Assembly: GCF_043555985.1 (NCBI RefSeq)
Contig: NZ_JBIGIC010000012.1
Span: forward strand, 186,001-250,000
DNA from: Pelomonas candidula
GTDB taxonomy: Bacteria; Pseudomonadota; Gammaproteobacteria; Burkholderiales; Burkholderiaceae_C
Direction: 5' to 3'
DNA: 64,000 nt
Shown: positions 53,683 through 64,000 of the stretch, piece after piece
Position numbering within the stretch: the first letter of the stretch is position 1
How the letters are laid out: every line of letters starts with the position of its first letter
Notes under the pieces: generated by a model
Database searches by the model: none
Told to the model about the DNA's origin: nothing
What the model saw: only the letters and a program-made list of their open reading frames with translations
Position numbers and translations under genes: made by a program

Positions 53683-55587
53683 GTGATCCCCCAAGGCTTC
53701 ATCCACGATCTGCTAGCCCGCGTCGACATCGTCGAGGTGGTGGGCCGCCACGTCGACCTGAAGAAGGCCGGCATCAACCACAAGGGCCTGTGCCCCTTCC
53801 ACGGCGAGAAGTCGCCCAGCTTCATCGTCAGCCCCAGCCGCCAGACCTACCACTGCTTCGGCTGCGGCGTGCACGGCAACGCCATCGGCTTCCTGATGGA
53901 GCACACCGCCGCCACCTTCGTCGAGGCCGTGGAAGACCTGGCCCAGCAGGTCGGCATGGTCGTGCCGCAGGACGAGCGCAGCCCCGAGCAGCGCGAGAAG
54001 GCCAAGGCCGAAAAGCAGAAGCAGCAAAGCCTCACCGACGTGCTGGCCCGCGCGGCCGACTACTACAAGGCCCAGTTGCGCAAGTCCGAGCGTGCCGTCG
54101 CCTACCTGAAAGGCCGCGGCCTGACCGGCCAGATCGCTGCCCGCTTCGGCCTGGGCTACGCGCCGGAAGGCTGGCGCTCGCTGGCCAGCGGCTTTCCGGC
54201 CTACGACGACCCGCAACTGGTGGAATCCGGCCTCGTCATCACGCCGGACGTCGAACCCGGCCAGGACGCGAAGCGCTACGACCGCTTCCGCGACCGCGTC
54301 ATGTTCCCCATCCGCAACGTGCAGGGCGAAGTCATCGGCTTCGGCGGGCGCGTGCTGGACAAGGGCGAGCCGAAGTACCTGAACTCGCCGGAGACGCCGG
54401 TCTTCCACAAGGGGCGCGAGCTGTACGGCCTGTTCGAGGCCCGCACCGGGCTGCGCCAGCGCGGCTACGCGCTGGTCGTCGAAGGCTACATGGACGTCGT
54501 TGCGCTGGCCCAGCACGGCTTCGACAACGCCGTCGCGACGCTGGGCACGGCCTGCACGGCCGAGCATGTACACAAGCTGTTCCGCTTCACCGAATCGGTG
54601 GTCTTCAGCTTCGACGGCGATGCCGCCGGCCGCCGCGCCGCCGTGCGCGCTCTGGAAGCCGCTCTACCCCACGCGACCGAGACGCGCACCGTCAAGTTCC
54701 TGTTCCTGCCACCCGAGCACGACCCGGACTCCTACGTCCGCGACCTCGGCGCCGAGGCCTTCGAGCGCTGCGTCGAAGGCGCCGTGCCGCTGTCGCGCCA
54801 GCTGTCCAACGTCGCCGCGGACGGCTGCGACCTCGGCACGCCCGAAGGCCGCGCCCGCATGCTCAAGCAGGCCCATCCGCTGTGGAAACTGCTGCCCGAC
54901 GGCCTGCTGCGCCGCCAGCTGCTGGGCGAACTGGCCCGCCAGGGGCAGATGCCGGAGGCCGAGCTGCAGTCGCTGTGGCTGGGTGATTCGGCGCCGGCTC
55001 AGACCGCCTCCTCTCAGGAGCAGGCGCCCGGCCCCGACGAACAACCCCAATGGAAGTCCAAGGGCAAAGGCGAGTGGAAGCCGAAAGGGGAATGGAAGCC
55101 CAAGGGTGAATGGAAAGGCAAGCGCCGCGACGAAGAGCAGCGCCCGGCCGGCCCGCGCGCGACGCCGACCAACCACGCCGACAGCGCCACACGCCTGCTG
55201 CTGCTGCACAGCGAGCTCTGGGACACGCTGGCCGAAGAGGATCGCTCATTGCTGCACAACCTGCCCGGCGTGCACGGCGAACTGATCCAGTGGCTGGAGC
55301 GGTATCTCGTGAACCACGGCGCCGGCCCGTGGGCCGTCATCGAAACCGCGCTGCGCGCCGACGGGCTGGAGAGCTCAGCGGCCAAGCTGTCCCGGCCGGC
55401 ACAGGAACTGGGCGTCGAAGAGCAGAACCCTGCCGGCGACCTGGGCATCGCCGTGGACGCACTGCGCCTGGCGCGTCAGGGCAACCAGGCCACCCCGGCC
55501 GCGGGCCGCGTCACCGACGAGGACCGTCGCCAGGCGCTGGAATTGATGGCGCAATTGCGTGCCCGACATGGCATTTCACCGGGGTGA
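53683..55587 (+). CDS. dnaG: DNA primase
   Basis: Primase of 634 residues. Zinc finger: Cys37, His40, Cys58, Cys61 in CPFHGEKSPSFIVSPS and HCFGCGVHG. The RNA-polymerase core has the Toprim VVEGYMDVVALAQHGF and FDGDAAGRRAAVRALE. Unusual: between the core and the C-terminal DnaB-binding domain is a Lys/Trp/Gly-rich linker with three near-identical repeats (residues 456-481, EWKPKG units). The start is GTG at 53683 (MIPQGFIHDLLARVDIVEVV). It directly follows the GGDEF/EAL gene and precedes rpoD, the dnaG-rpoD order found in many proteobacteria. Confidence 0.96.
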   Translation: MIPQGFIHDLLARVDIVEVVGRHVDLKKAGINHKGLCPFHGEKSPSFIVSPSRQTYHCFGCGVHGNAIGFLMEHTAATFVEAVEDLAQQVGMVVPQDERSPEQREKAKAEKQKQQSLTDVLARAADYYKAQLRKSERAVAYLKGRGLTGQIAARFGLGYAPEGWRSLASGFPAYDDPQLVESGLVITPDVEPGQDAKRYDRFRDRVMFPIRNVQGEVIGFGGRVLDKGEPKYLNSPETPVFHKGRELYGLFEARTGLRQRGYALVVEGYMDVVALAQHGFDNAVATLGTACTAEHVHKLFRFTESVVFSFDGDAAGRRAAVRALEAALPHATETRTVKFLFLPPEHDPDSYVRDLGAEAFERCVEGAVPLSRQLSNVAADGCDLGTPEGRARMLKQAHPLWKLLPDGLLRRQLLGELARQGQMPEAELQSLWLGDSAPAQTASSQEQAPGPDEQPQWKSKGKGEWKPKGEWKPKGEWKGKRRDEEQRPAGPRATPTNHADSATRLLLLHSELWDTLAEEDRSLLHNLPGVHGELIQWLERYLVNHGAGPWAVIETALRADGLESSAAKLSRPAQELGVEEQNPAGDLGIAVDALRLARQGNQATPAAGRVTDEDRRQALELMAQLRARHGISPG

Positions 55588-55939
55588 TCGAGGCCGATTT
55601 TTGAACTGGCGATGAATTTCGCAGATAATCTGTCGTTTTCCGCGCGCGTCAACAAGAGTGACGGCAGAGAGATGCCGGACCCGGCCACCCAGCGACACTG
55701 GGCAACTCATCCAAGAGTTTTGATGGCCAAAATATCCGCCAGCTCTGCACTCCAAACGATCACGCCAGCTTGTTCGCGGCACGCCAGGGTCCCTCGGCCG
55801 GTTTTCGGCTGACACCCGGTGACGAAAGCCACCGCCACCCGCCCCGCTGGTCTTGACGACCCGCCCGGGCAGGCCGCGGTGGCTGCTGCATTTCCGAATC
55901 CGAACCCAGAACCGCCCGCGCATCCGCCGAAGGACCTGC
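55588..55939 (+). other. dnaG-rpoD intergenic region
   Basis: No gene seen in this 352-base stretch. It holds a strong sigma-70-like promoter (55601-55629) and a long untranslated leader of about 300 bases before rpoD. The leader contains no obvious terminator or riboswitch; it may hold a second, weaker promoter. Confidence 0.65.
55601..55629 (+). promoter_or_regulatory. Sigma-70 promoter for rpoD
   Basis: TTGAAC (55601-55606) and GATAAT (55624-55629) are separated by exactly 17 bases. Both are one or two mismatches from consensus (TTGACA, TATAAT). Transcription would start near 55636. Confidence 0.75.
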
Positions 55940-58159
<2,220 letters not shown>

Positions 58160-58219
58160 AGGTTGGCCGGGAACGTGGCCGCCGACAGGCGGTGCGGGCT
58201 GCGCAGCAGCCTGCACGGA

Positions 58220-58274
58220 GTTTGCGCCATGACTCGCTCAGCGAGGCATGGCACAAGTTGCGCCCCGCGCAAAC
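58220..58274. repeat. Nested inverted repeat downstream of rpoD
   Basis: Outer arms GTTTGCGC (58220-58227) and GCGCAAAC (58267-58274) enclose a second palindrome, GCCATGACTCGCT-C-AGCGAGGCATGGC (58226-58252), with a single central base and one mismatch. No coding content. The 12-mer GCCATGACTCGC recurs at 43988-43999. Confidence 0.6.
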
Positions 58275-58278
58275 CGAC

Positions 58279-58303
58279 AAGGCCGGCCCCGCCCGGCCTT
58301 TTT
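58279..58303 (+). terminator. rpoD terminator, first of two
   Basis: AAGGCCGG-CCCCG-CCCGGCCTTTTT: a 7-bp GC stem with a T-run, about 120 bases after the rpoD stop. Confidence 0.85.
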
Positions 58304-58307
58304 GGCG

Positions 58308-58333
58308 AAAGAGCCGGCCAGACCGGCTCTTTT
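58308..58333 (+). terminator. rpoD terminator, second of two
   Basis: AAAGAGCCGG-CCAGA-CCGGCTCTTTT: a perfect stem with a T-run on one side and an A-run on the other, so it could work in both directions. It lies just before the cyclase-FHA gene. Confidence 0.85.
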
Positions 58334-58352
58334 CACGCCCTAAACTTCTGAC

Positions 58353-59321
58353 ATGACCGCGATCCGCGAGCGCACCGTCCTCTTCGCCGACCTGCGTGGC
58401 AGCACCGGGCTGTACGAATCCCTCGGCAATGCCGAGGCCAGCGGGCTCGTCACGCAGACGGTCAGCCAGGTCAGCGAGGCCGTGCTGGAGAGCGGCGGCC
58501 ACCTGATCAAGACGCTGGGCGACGGCCTGATGGCCGCGTTCGAGACGCCGCGCGACGGCGTTCGCGCCGCCCAGCGCATGCAGGAAATGCTGGAGCGCAC
58601 CGTACAACGCGCACGGCGCCTCAACAACCCGGCCATGCTGGCGCTGCGCCTGCAGGTGGCGCTGGCGCGCGGCGAGGTGGTGGAGCTCAACGGCGACTGC
58701 TTCGGTGACGCGGTCAACGTCGCGGCACGCCTGATCGACCATGCTGGCGACGGCGAGATCCTGATCACCGACGAAGTGCTGGCCGGCCTTCACCACGCCT
58801 CCAAGGGGCGCTTCCGCAGCCTGGACCGCATCTCGGTACGCGGCCGCATCGAGCCCGTGCACGTCTACCGCATGGACGCGGCGCCATCGGTCAACGCCGA
58901 TGCCGCGGCCACACAGTTCGGCGAGCCGATGCGCTCCGTCGATCCCGACGGCATGCGGTTGATCTGGCACGACCTGGACCGCGTCTTCGACATCGGCGCC
59001 ATGCCCATCGTGCTGGGTCGCAGCGTGCAGGCCACCTACTGCATCACCGATGCGCGCGTGTCGCGCTCGCACGCCCGCATCGACTGGCAGGGCAGCAGCT
59101 TCGAGCTGACCGACCTCTCCTACAACGGCACCTACGTGCGTTTCGGCGACTCGGGCGAGTTGCTGAGCCTCAAGCGCGGCAGCTGCACGCTGCACGGCAG
59201 CGGCGTCATCGGCCTGGGCGGCCTGCCCGGCGATGAGCAATCGCCCACCGTGCGCTTCGAAGTGCTTCATTTCGCCGATACCGAGCCGCAGGCCTTTGGC
59301 GGCCCACGCTCAAGAAGGTGA
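58353..59321 (+). CDS. Class III adenylate cyclase with FHA domain
   Basis: Protein of 322 residues. The class III cyclase domain (about 1-170) carries both metal aspartates (Asp13 in FADLRGST, Asp57 in KTLGDGLMAAF), the adenine-determining pair Lys53 and Asp119, and the transition-state residues Asn122 and Arg126 in FGDAVNVAARL. This set predicts ATP to cAMP conversion. Residues 205-300 form an FHA domain with LGRSVQATYCITDARVSRSH and ELTDLSYNGTYVRF, which binds phosphothreonine peptides. There is no membrane segment. It could sense protein kinase activity, such as that of the kinase at 39604-41997, but this is only a possibility. Confidence 0.9.
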   Translation: MTAIRERTVLFADLRGSTGLYESLGNAEASGLVTQTVSQVSEAVLESGGHLIKTLGDGLMAAFETPRDGVRAAQRMQEMLERTVQRARRLNNPAMLALRLQVALARGEVVELNGDCFGDAVNVAARLIDHAGDGEILITDEVLAGLHHASKGRFRSLDRISVRGRIEPVHVYRMDAAPSVNADAAATQFGEPMRSVDPDGMRLIWHDLDRVFDIGAMPIVLGRSVQATYCITDARVSRSHARIDWQGSSFELTDLSYNGTYVRFGDSGELLSLKRGSCTLHGSGVIGLGGLPGDEQSPTVRFEVLHFADTEPQAFGGPRSRR

Positions 59322-59373
59322 AGCCCCTCGCCCAGTCCCGCCTCGCTGAACGCGGGCGCGCCCGGTCGGGACC

Positions 59374-59434
59374 GCGCTGCGGCCAGTGGCCGCAGCGCTT
59401 CGGCAGGCACAACGCGCCCACTGGGCGCGTTGTG
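59374..59434. repeat. Two adjacent perfect palindromes
   Basis: The first palindrome (59374-59398) has 12-bp arms GCGCTGCGGCCA/TGGCCGCAGCGC around one G. The second (59408-59434) has 13-bp arms CACAACGCGCCCA/TGGGCGCGTTGTG around one C. They lie between the cyclase-FHA and hemH genes. No T-runs, so they are not standard terminators. They may be a REP-type element or protein-binding sites. Confidence 0.75.
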
Positions 59435-59558
59435 TCCGGCCTCAGCCCCCGAGGGGACGGCGATGTTCGCGGCATTGAGCCGCGAGCACATCGCCAGAAC
59501 GGGCCGGCTTGGGAGCGGCCCGGCGCTCGGCCCGCAAATCCCACGCACAGTCACTGAC

Positions 59559-60653
59559 ATGCCATTTCTCCCTGAACCGCCGCATCGCCACGGCGTCGGT
59601 CCCGTCATCGACACGGCCGTCCTGCTCTGCAACCTCGGTACGCCGGACGCACCGACCACACCGGCGCTGCGCCGCTACCTGGCGCAGTTCCTTGCCGACC
59701 CGCGCGTCGTCGAGATCCCTCGGCTGATCTGGCTGGCCATCCTGCACGGCATCATCCTGCGCGTGCGACCGGCCAAGTCAGCAGCCAAGTACGCCACCGT
59801 CTGGACGCCAGAGGGCTCGCCGCTCAAGGTCTGGACCGACAAGCAGGCCAAGCTGCTGCAAGGCCAGCTCGGCGAACGCGGCTTGCGCGTGCGTGTGGCA
59901 TTTGCCATGCGCTACGGCCAGCCGTCCATCGCCGCGACGCTGGATGCCCTCAAGCGTGAGGGCGTGCGCCGCGTGCTGGTGCTGCCGGCCTACCCGCAGT
60001 ATTCGGGCGCCACCACGGCCAGCGTCATCGACGACGTCGCCCGCTGGGCGCTGCAGACGCGCCACGTACCGGAGCTGCGCTTCGTCAACCGGTATCACGA
60101 CGACCCGGCCTACATCGGCGCGCTGGCCCAGACGGTGCGGGAGCATTGGCAGCGCGAGGGCCGGGGCGAGAAGCTGGTGATGAGCTTCCACGGCATGCCC
60201 GAACGCACGCTGCACCTGGGCGACCCCTATCACTGCGAATGCCTGAAGACCGGCCGGCTGCTGGCCGAGGCGCTGGGGCTGAAGGACGCCGAGTGGCTGG
60301 TCACCTTCCAGAGCCGCTTCGGCAAGGCCAAGTGGCTGGAGCCGTACACGGAGCCCAGCCTCGTCAAGCTGGCCAAGGGCGGCCTGAAGTCGGTCGACGT
60401 CATCTGCCCCGGCTTCTCGGCGGACTGCCTGGAGACGCTGGAGGAGATAGCCCAGGAGGCCCGCACCGCCTTCCTCGCTGCCGGCGGCCAGCGCTTTGCC
60501 TATATCCCCTGCCTGAACGACCACCCGGCCGGCATGCGTGCCCTGGCCAAGCTGGCCGAACGGCACCTGCAGGGCTGGCCGACCGAGGTGCCCCACCCCG
60601 ACACGCTCGCCCTGCAGCGCCAGCGCGCGCTGGCGGCCGGAGCCAAAGAGTGA
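59559..60653 (+). CDS. hemH: Ferrochelatase
   Basis: Enzyme of 364 residues that inserts iron into protoporphyrin IX, the last step of protohaem synthesis. Recognisable segments: VLLCNLGTPDAPTTPALRRY, LPAYPQYSGATTASVIDDV, the active-site SFHGMPERTLHLGDPYHCEC with the conserved His, and QSRFGKAKWLEPYTE and the conserved CPGFSADCLETLEEI. The ATG at 59559 is favoured by the family start; the frame continues upstream. Its stop overlaps the start of the S4-domain gene (GTGA). Confidence 0.96.
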   Translation: MPFLPEPPHRHGVGPVIDTAVLLCNLGTPDAPTTPALRRYLAQFLADPRVVEIPRLIWLAILHGIILRVRPAKSAAKYATVWTPEGSPLKVWTDKQAKLLQGQLGERGLRVRVAFAMRYGQPSIAATLDALKREGVRRVLVLPAYPQYSGATTASVIDDVARWALQTRHVPELRFVNRYHDDPAYIGALAQTVREHWQREGRGEKLVMSFHGMPERTLHLGDPYHCECLKTGRLLAEALGLKDAEWLVTFQSRFGKAKWLEPYTEPSLVKLAKGGLKSVDVICPGFSADCLETLEEIAQEARTAFLAAGGQRFAYIPCLNDHPAGMRALAKLAERHLQGWPTEVPHPDTLALQRQRALAAGAKE

Positions 60654-61072
60654 CCGACGCCCCCGCCAGCATGCGGCTGGACAAGTGGCTCTGGGCGGCG
60701 CGCTTCTACAAGACCCGGGCCCTGGCCGTCGACGAGATCAACCTGGGCCGCGTGCGCGTGGGCGGCCAGCCGGTCAAGCCGGCACGGGACGTGAAGGTCG
60801 GCGATGTGCTCAACATCCGCACCGGCCAGCTGACCCGCGAGGTGTCGGTCCTCGGCCTGTCCAACCAGCGTGGACCGGCGCCGCAGGCGCAGGCGCTGTA
60901 CGCCGAGACCCCGGCCAGCATCACCGCCCGCGAGGCCGCCGCCGAAGCCCGGCGGCTGGCGCCGGAGCCGGCGGCCACCATCGAGCAGGGCCGCCCGACC
61001 AAGCAGGACCGCCGACGGCTGGCGGACTGGGACCGCTGGTCCGCCTCGCTGGACGAGGATGATCCGGGTTGA
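60650..61072 (+). CDS. hslR: S4-domain RNA-binding protein, Hsp15-like
   Basis: Protein of 140 residues with an N-terminal S4 domain (RLDKWLWAARFYKTRALAVD, VGGQPVKPARDVKVGDVLNI) and a charged C-terminal tail, the layout of Hsp15, a heat-shock protein that recycles stalled 50S subunits in E. coli. Start GTG at 60650 overlaps the hemH stop. The stop codon lies at the centre of a perfect 12-2-12 palindrome (61058-61083). It is just upstream of the heat-shock promoter of grpE. Confidence 0.88.
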   Translation: MTDAPASMRLDKWLWAARFYKTRALAVDEINLGRVRVGGQPVKPARDVKVGDVLNIRTGQLTREVSVLGLSNQRGPAPQAQALYAETPASITAREAAAEARRLAPEPAATIEQGRPTKQDRRRLADWDRWSASLDEDDPG

Positions 61073-61100
61073 CCCGGATCATCTGATTCGAATCCCCCCT

Positions 61101-61126
61101 CTTGAACTCAGGGCATCGCGCCCCAT
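61101..61126 (+). promoter_or_regulatory. Sigma-32 heat-shock promoter of grpE-dnaK-dnaJ
   Basis: CTTGAA (61101-61106), a 14-base spacer, and CCCCAT (61121-61126) match the E. coli RpoH consensus CTTGAA-N13/14-CCCCAT perfectly, preceded by a C-run. Transcription would begin near 61133, 20 bases before grpE. Confidence 0.9.
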
Positions 61127-61153
61127 GTCGCCACGATTGCTTCCTTTTCTGCC

Positions 61154-61678
61154 ATGACGACCGACACCCCCCTGCCCGAAGACGCCGCCGGCGCCCCCGA
61201 GCCCACGGCTGCTGAACTGAACCCCGAGATCAAGATCGCCGAGCTGGAAGGCCGCCTCGCCGAAATGAGCGACGCCTACCTGCGCGCCAAGGCCGAGGTC
61301 GAGAACGTGCGCCGCCGCGCCGATGAAGACATCGCCAAGGCCCGCAAGTTCGCCGTCGAGGCCTTCGCCGAGGCGATGCTGCCGGTGATGGACAGCCTGG
61401 AAGGCGCCATCGCGACGCCCAACGCCAGCGTCGACACGGTGCTGGAGGGCGTGCACGCCACGCGCCGCCAGCTGTCCAGCGCACTGGAGCGCAACAAGGT
61501 CGTCGAGATCAACCCGGGCCAGGGCGTCAAGTTCGATCCCCACCAGCACCAGGCCATCTCCATGGTGCCGGCACCGACCCAGGACGCCAACACGGTGGTC
61601 ACCGTGCTGCAGAAGGGCTTCCTGATCGCCGACCGCGTGCTGCGCCCGGCCCTCGTGACCGTCGCCGCGCCGAAGTAA
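61154..61678 (+). CDS. grpE: Nucleotide exchange factor GrpE
   Basis: Protein of 174 residues: an acidic N-terminus, a long coiled coil (EIKIAELEGRLAEMSDAYLR, KAEVENVRRRADEDIAKARK), and the beta-domain with LVVE-type strand (KVVEINPGQGVKFDPHQHQA). It exchanges ADP for ATP on DnaK. First gene after the heat-shock promoter. Confidence 0.95.
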   Translation: MTTDTPLPEDAAGAPEPTAAELNPEIKIAELEGRLAEMSDAYLRAKAEVENVRRRADEDIAKARKFAVEAFAEAMLPVMDSLEGAIATPNASVDTVLEGVHATRRQLSSALERNKVVEINPGQGVKFDPHQHQAISMVPAPTQDANTVVTVLQKGFLIADRVLRPALVTVAAPK

Positions 61679-61754
61679 TTCACAACCCGTCGCCCTTGAA
61701 GGCGGCGGAGTTATCCACAAATCGAAGACATCAACAAATCCTCAGGAGCACCCC

Positions 61755-63716
<1,962 letters not shown>

Positions 63717-63730
63717 GCCCTCGTTGACCC

Positions 63731-63766
63731 GGCCCGGCCGCGCTGCGAAGGCGCCGCCGGGCCTTT
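63731..63766 (+). terminator. Possible weak terminator between dnaK and dnaJ
   Basis: GGCCCGGC (63731-63738) pairs with GCCGGGCC (63756-63763) around a 17-base loop, followed by TTT. With such a short T-run it may only attenuate, giving less dnaJ than dnaK. Confidence 0.5.
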
Positions 63767-63785
63767 GCCCTTACAGAGAAGAGCA

Positions 63786-64000
<215 letters not shown>

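Noticed and set aside
61085..61098. GATTCGAATCCCCC, like the T-arm of a tRNA.
   Set aside because: No acceptor, D or anticodon arms fit around it, and the sequence lies between a palindrome and a heat-shock promoter.
61695..61720. Second sigma-32 promoter before dnaK.
   Set aside because: CTTGAA is present but the downstream element is TATCCAC/CCACAA rather than CCCCAT; only weak support, so not listed as a feature.

Overview
The window is GC-rich bacterial chromosome, densely packed, with short leaders and many start/stop overlaps. Gene content points to a betaproteobacterium of the order Burkholderiales: a short H-NS-family protein, an rpoD product with an alanine/lysine-rich N-terminus, the block hemH - S4 RNA-binding protein - grpE - dnaK - dnaJ, and dnaX-ybaB-recR. 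S46 peptidase, SirB-like and CAP-domain lipoprotein genes suggest the Roseateles/Rubrivivax/Leptothrix neighbourhood. The genus is an inference from composition and content only. No phage, plasmid or CRISPR locus was seen.

Layout. 1-4.1 kb: end of a patatin lipoprotein, then dinB translationally coupled to a RecB/Cas4-type nuclease fused to an XPD/DinG helicase. 4.2-16.3 kb: accessory genes, including a secreted-type protein, a CAP lipoprotein, a protein with the ExoY/edema-factor/CyaA cyclase core, a LysR regulator with an FMN lactate-dehydrogenase-like enzyme, a 269-bp MITE-like element in front of a serine hydrolase, ynfA and a chemoreceptor. 16.3-26.9 kb: cell-envelope and peptide metabolism (L,D-transpeptidase-like lipoprotein, YceI, S46 peptidase, peptide-binding ABC protein, secreted amidohydrolase) plus dcd. 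26.9-37.5 kb: housekeeping (rnhA, gloB, mltD, recR, ybaB, dnaX), a divergent LysR/quinone-oxidoreductase pair with a T-N11-A box, a PurM-like protein and the 4.5S SRP RNA gene. 37.6-44 kb: OmpA-type and DUF4398 lipoproteins, and two adjacent signalling genes, a kinase-HDOD-GAF protein and a pseudokinase-HDOD protein. 44-64 kb: hrpA, argA, yggX, an H-NS-like gene, a GGDEF/EAL protein with damaged motifs, dnaG, rpoD, a class III cyclase-FHA protein, hemH, an Hsp15-like gene, and grpE-dnaK-dnaJ behind a near-consensus sigma-32 promoter; dnaJ runs off the end.

How the parts relate. Second-messenger signalling recurs: an ExoY-type cyclase, an unrelated class III cyclase with an FHA reader, a GGDEF/EAL protein, and kinase/HDOD proteins. 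Replication and repair genes (dinB, nuclease-helicase, rnhA, recR, dnaX, dnaG) and stress genes (rpoD, Hsp15-like, grpE-dnaK-dnaJ, yggX) make up most of the core.

Strongest leads: the ExoY-type cyclase at 5557-6867, the inverted-repeat element at 11870-12138, the pseudokinase/kinase HDOD pair at 39604-43851, and the nuclease-helicase fusion coupled to dinB.
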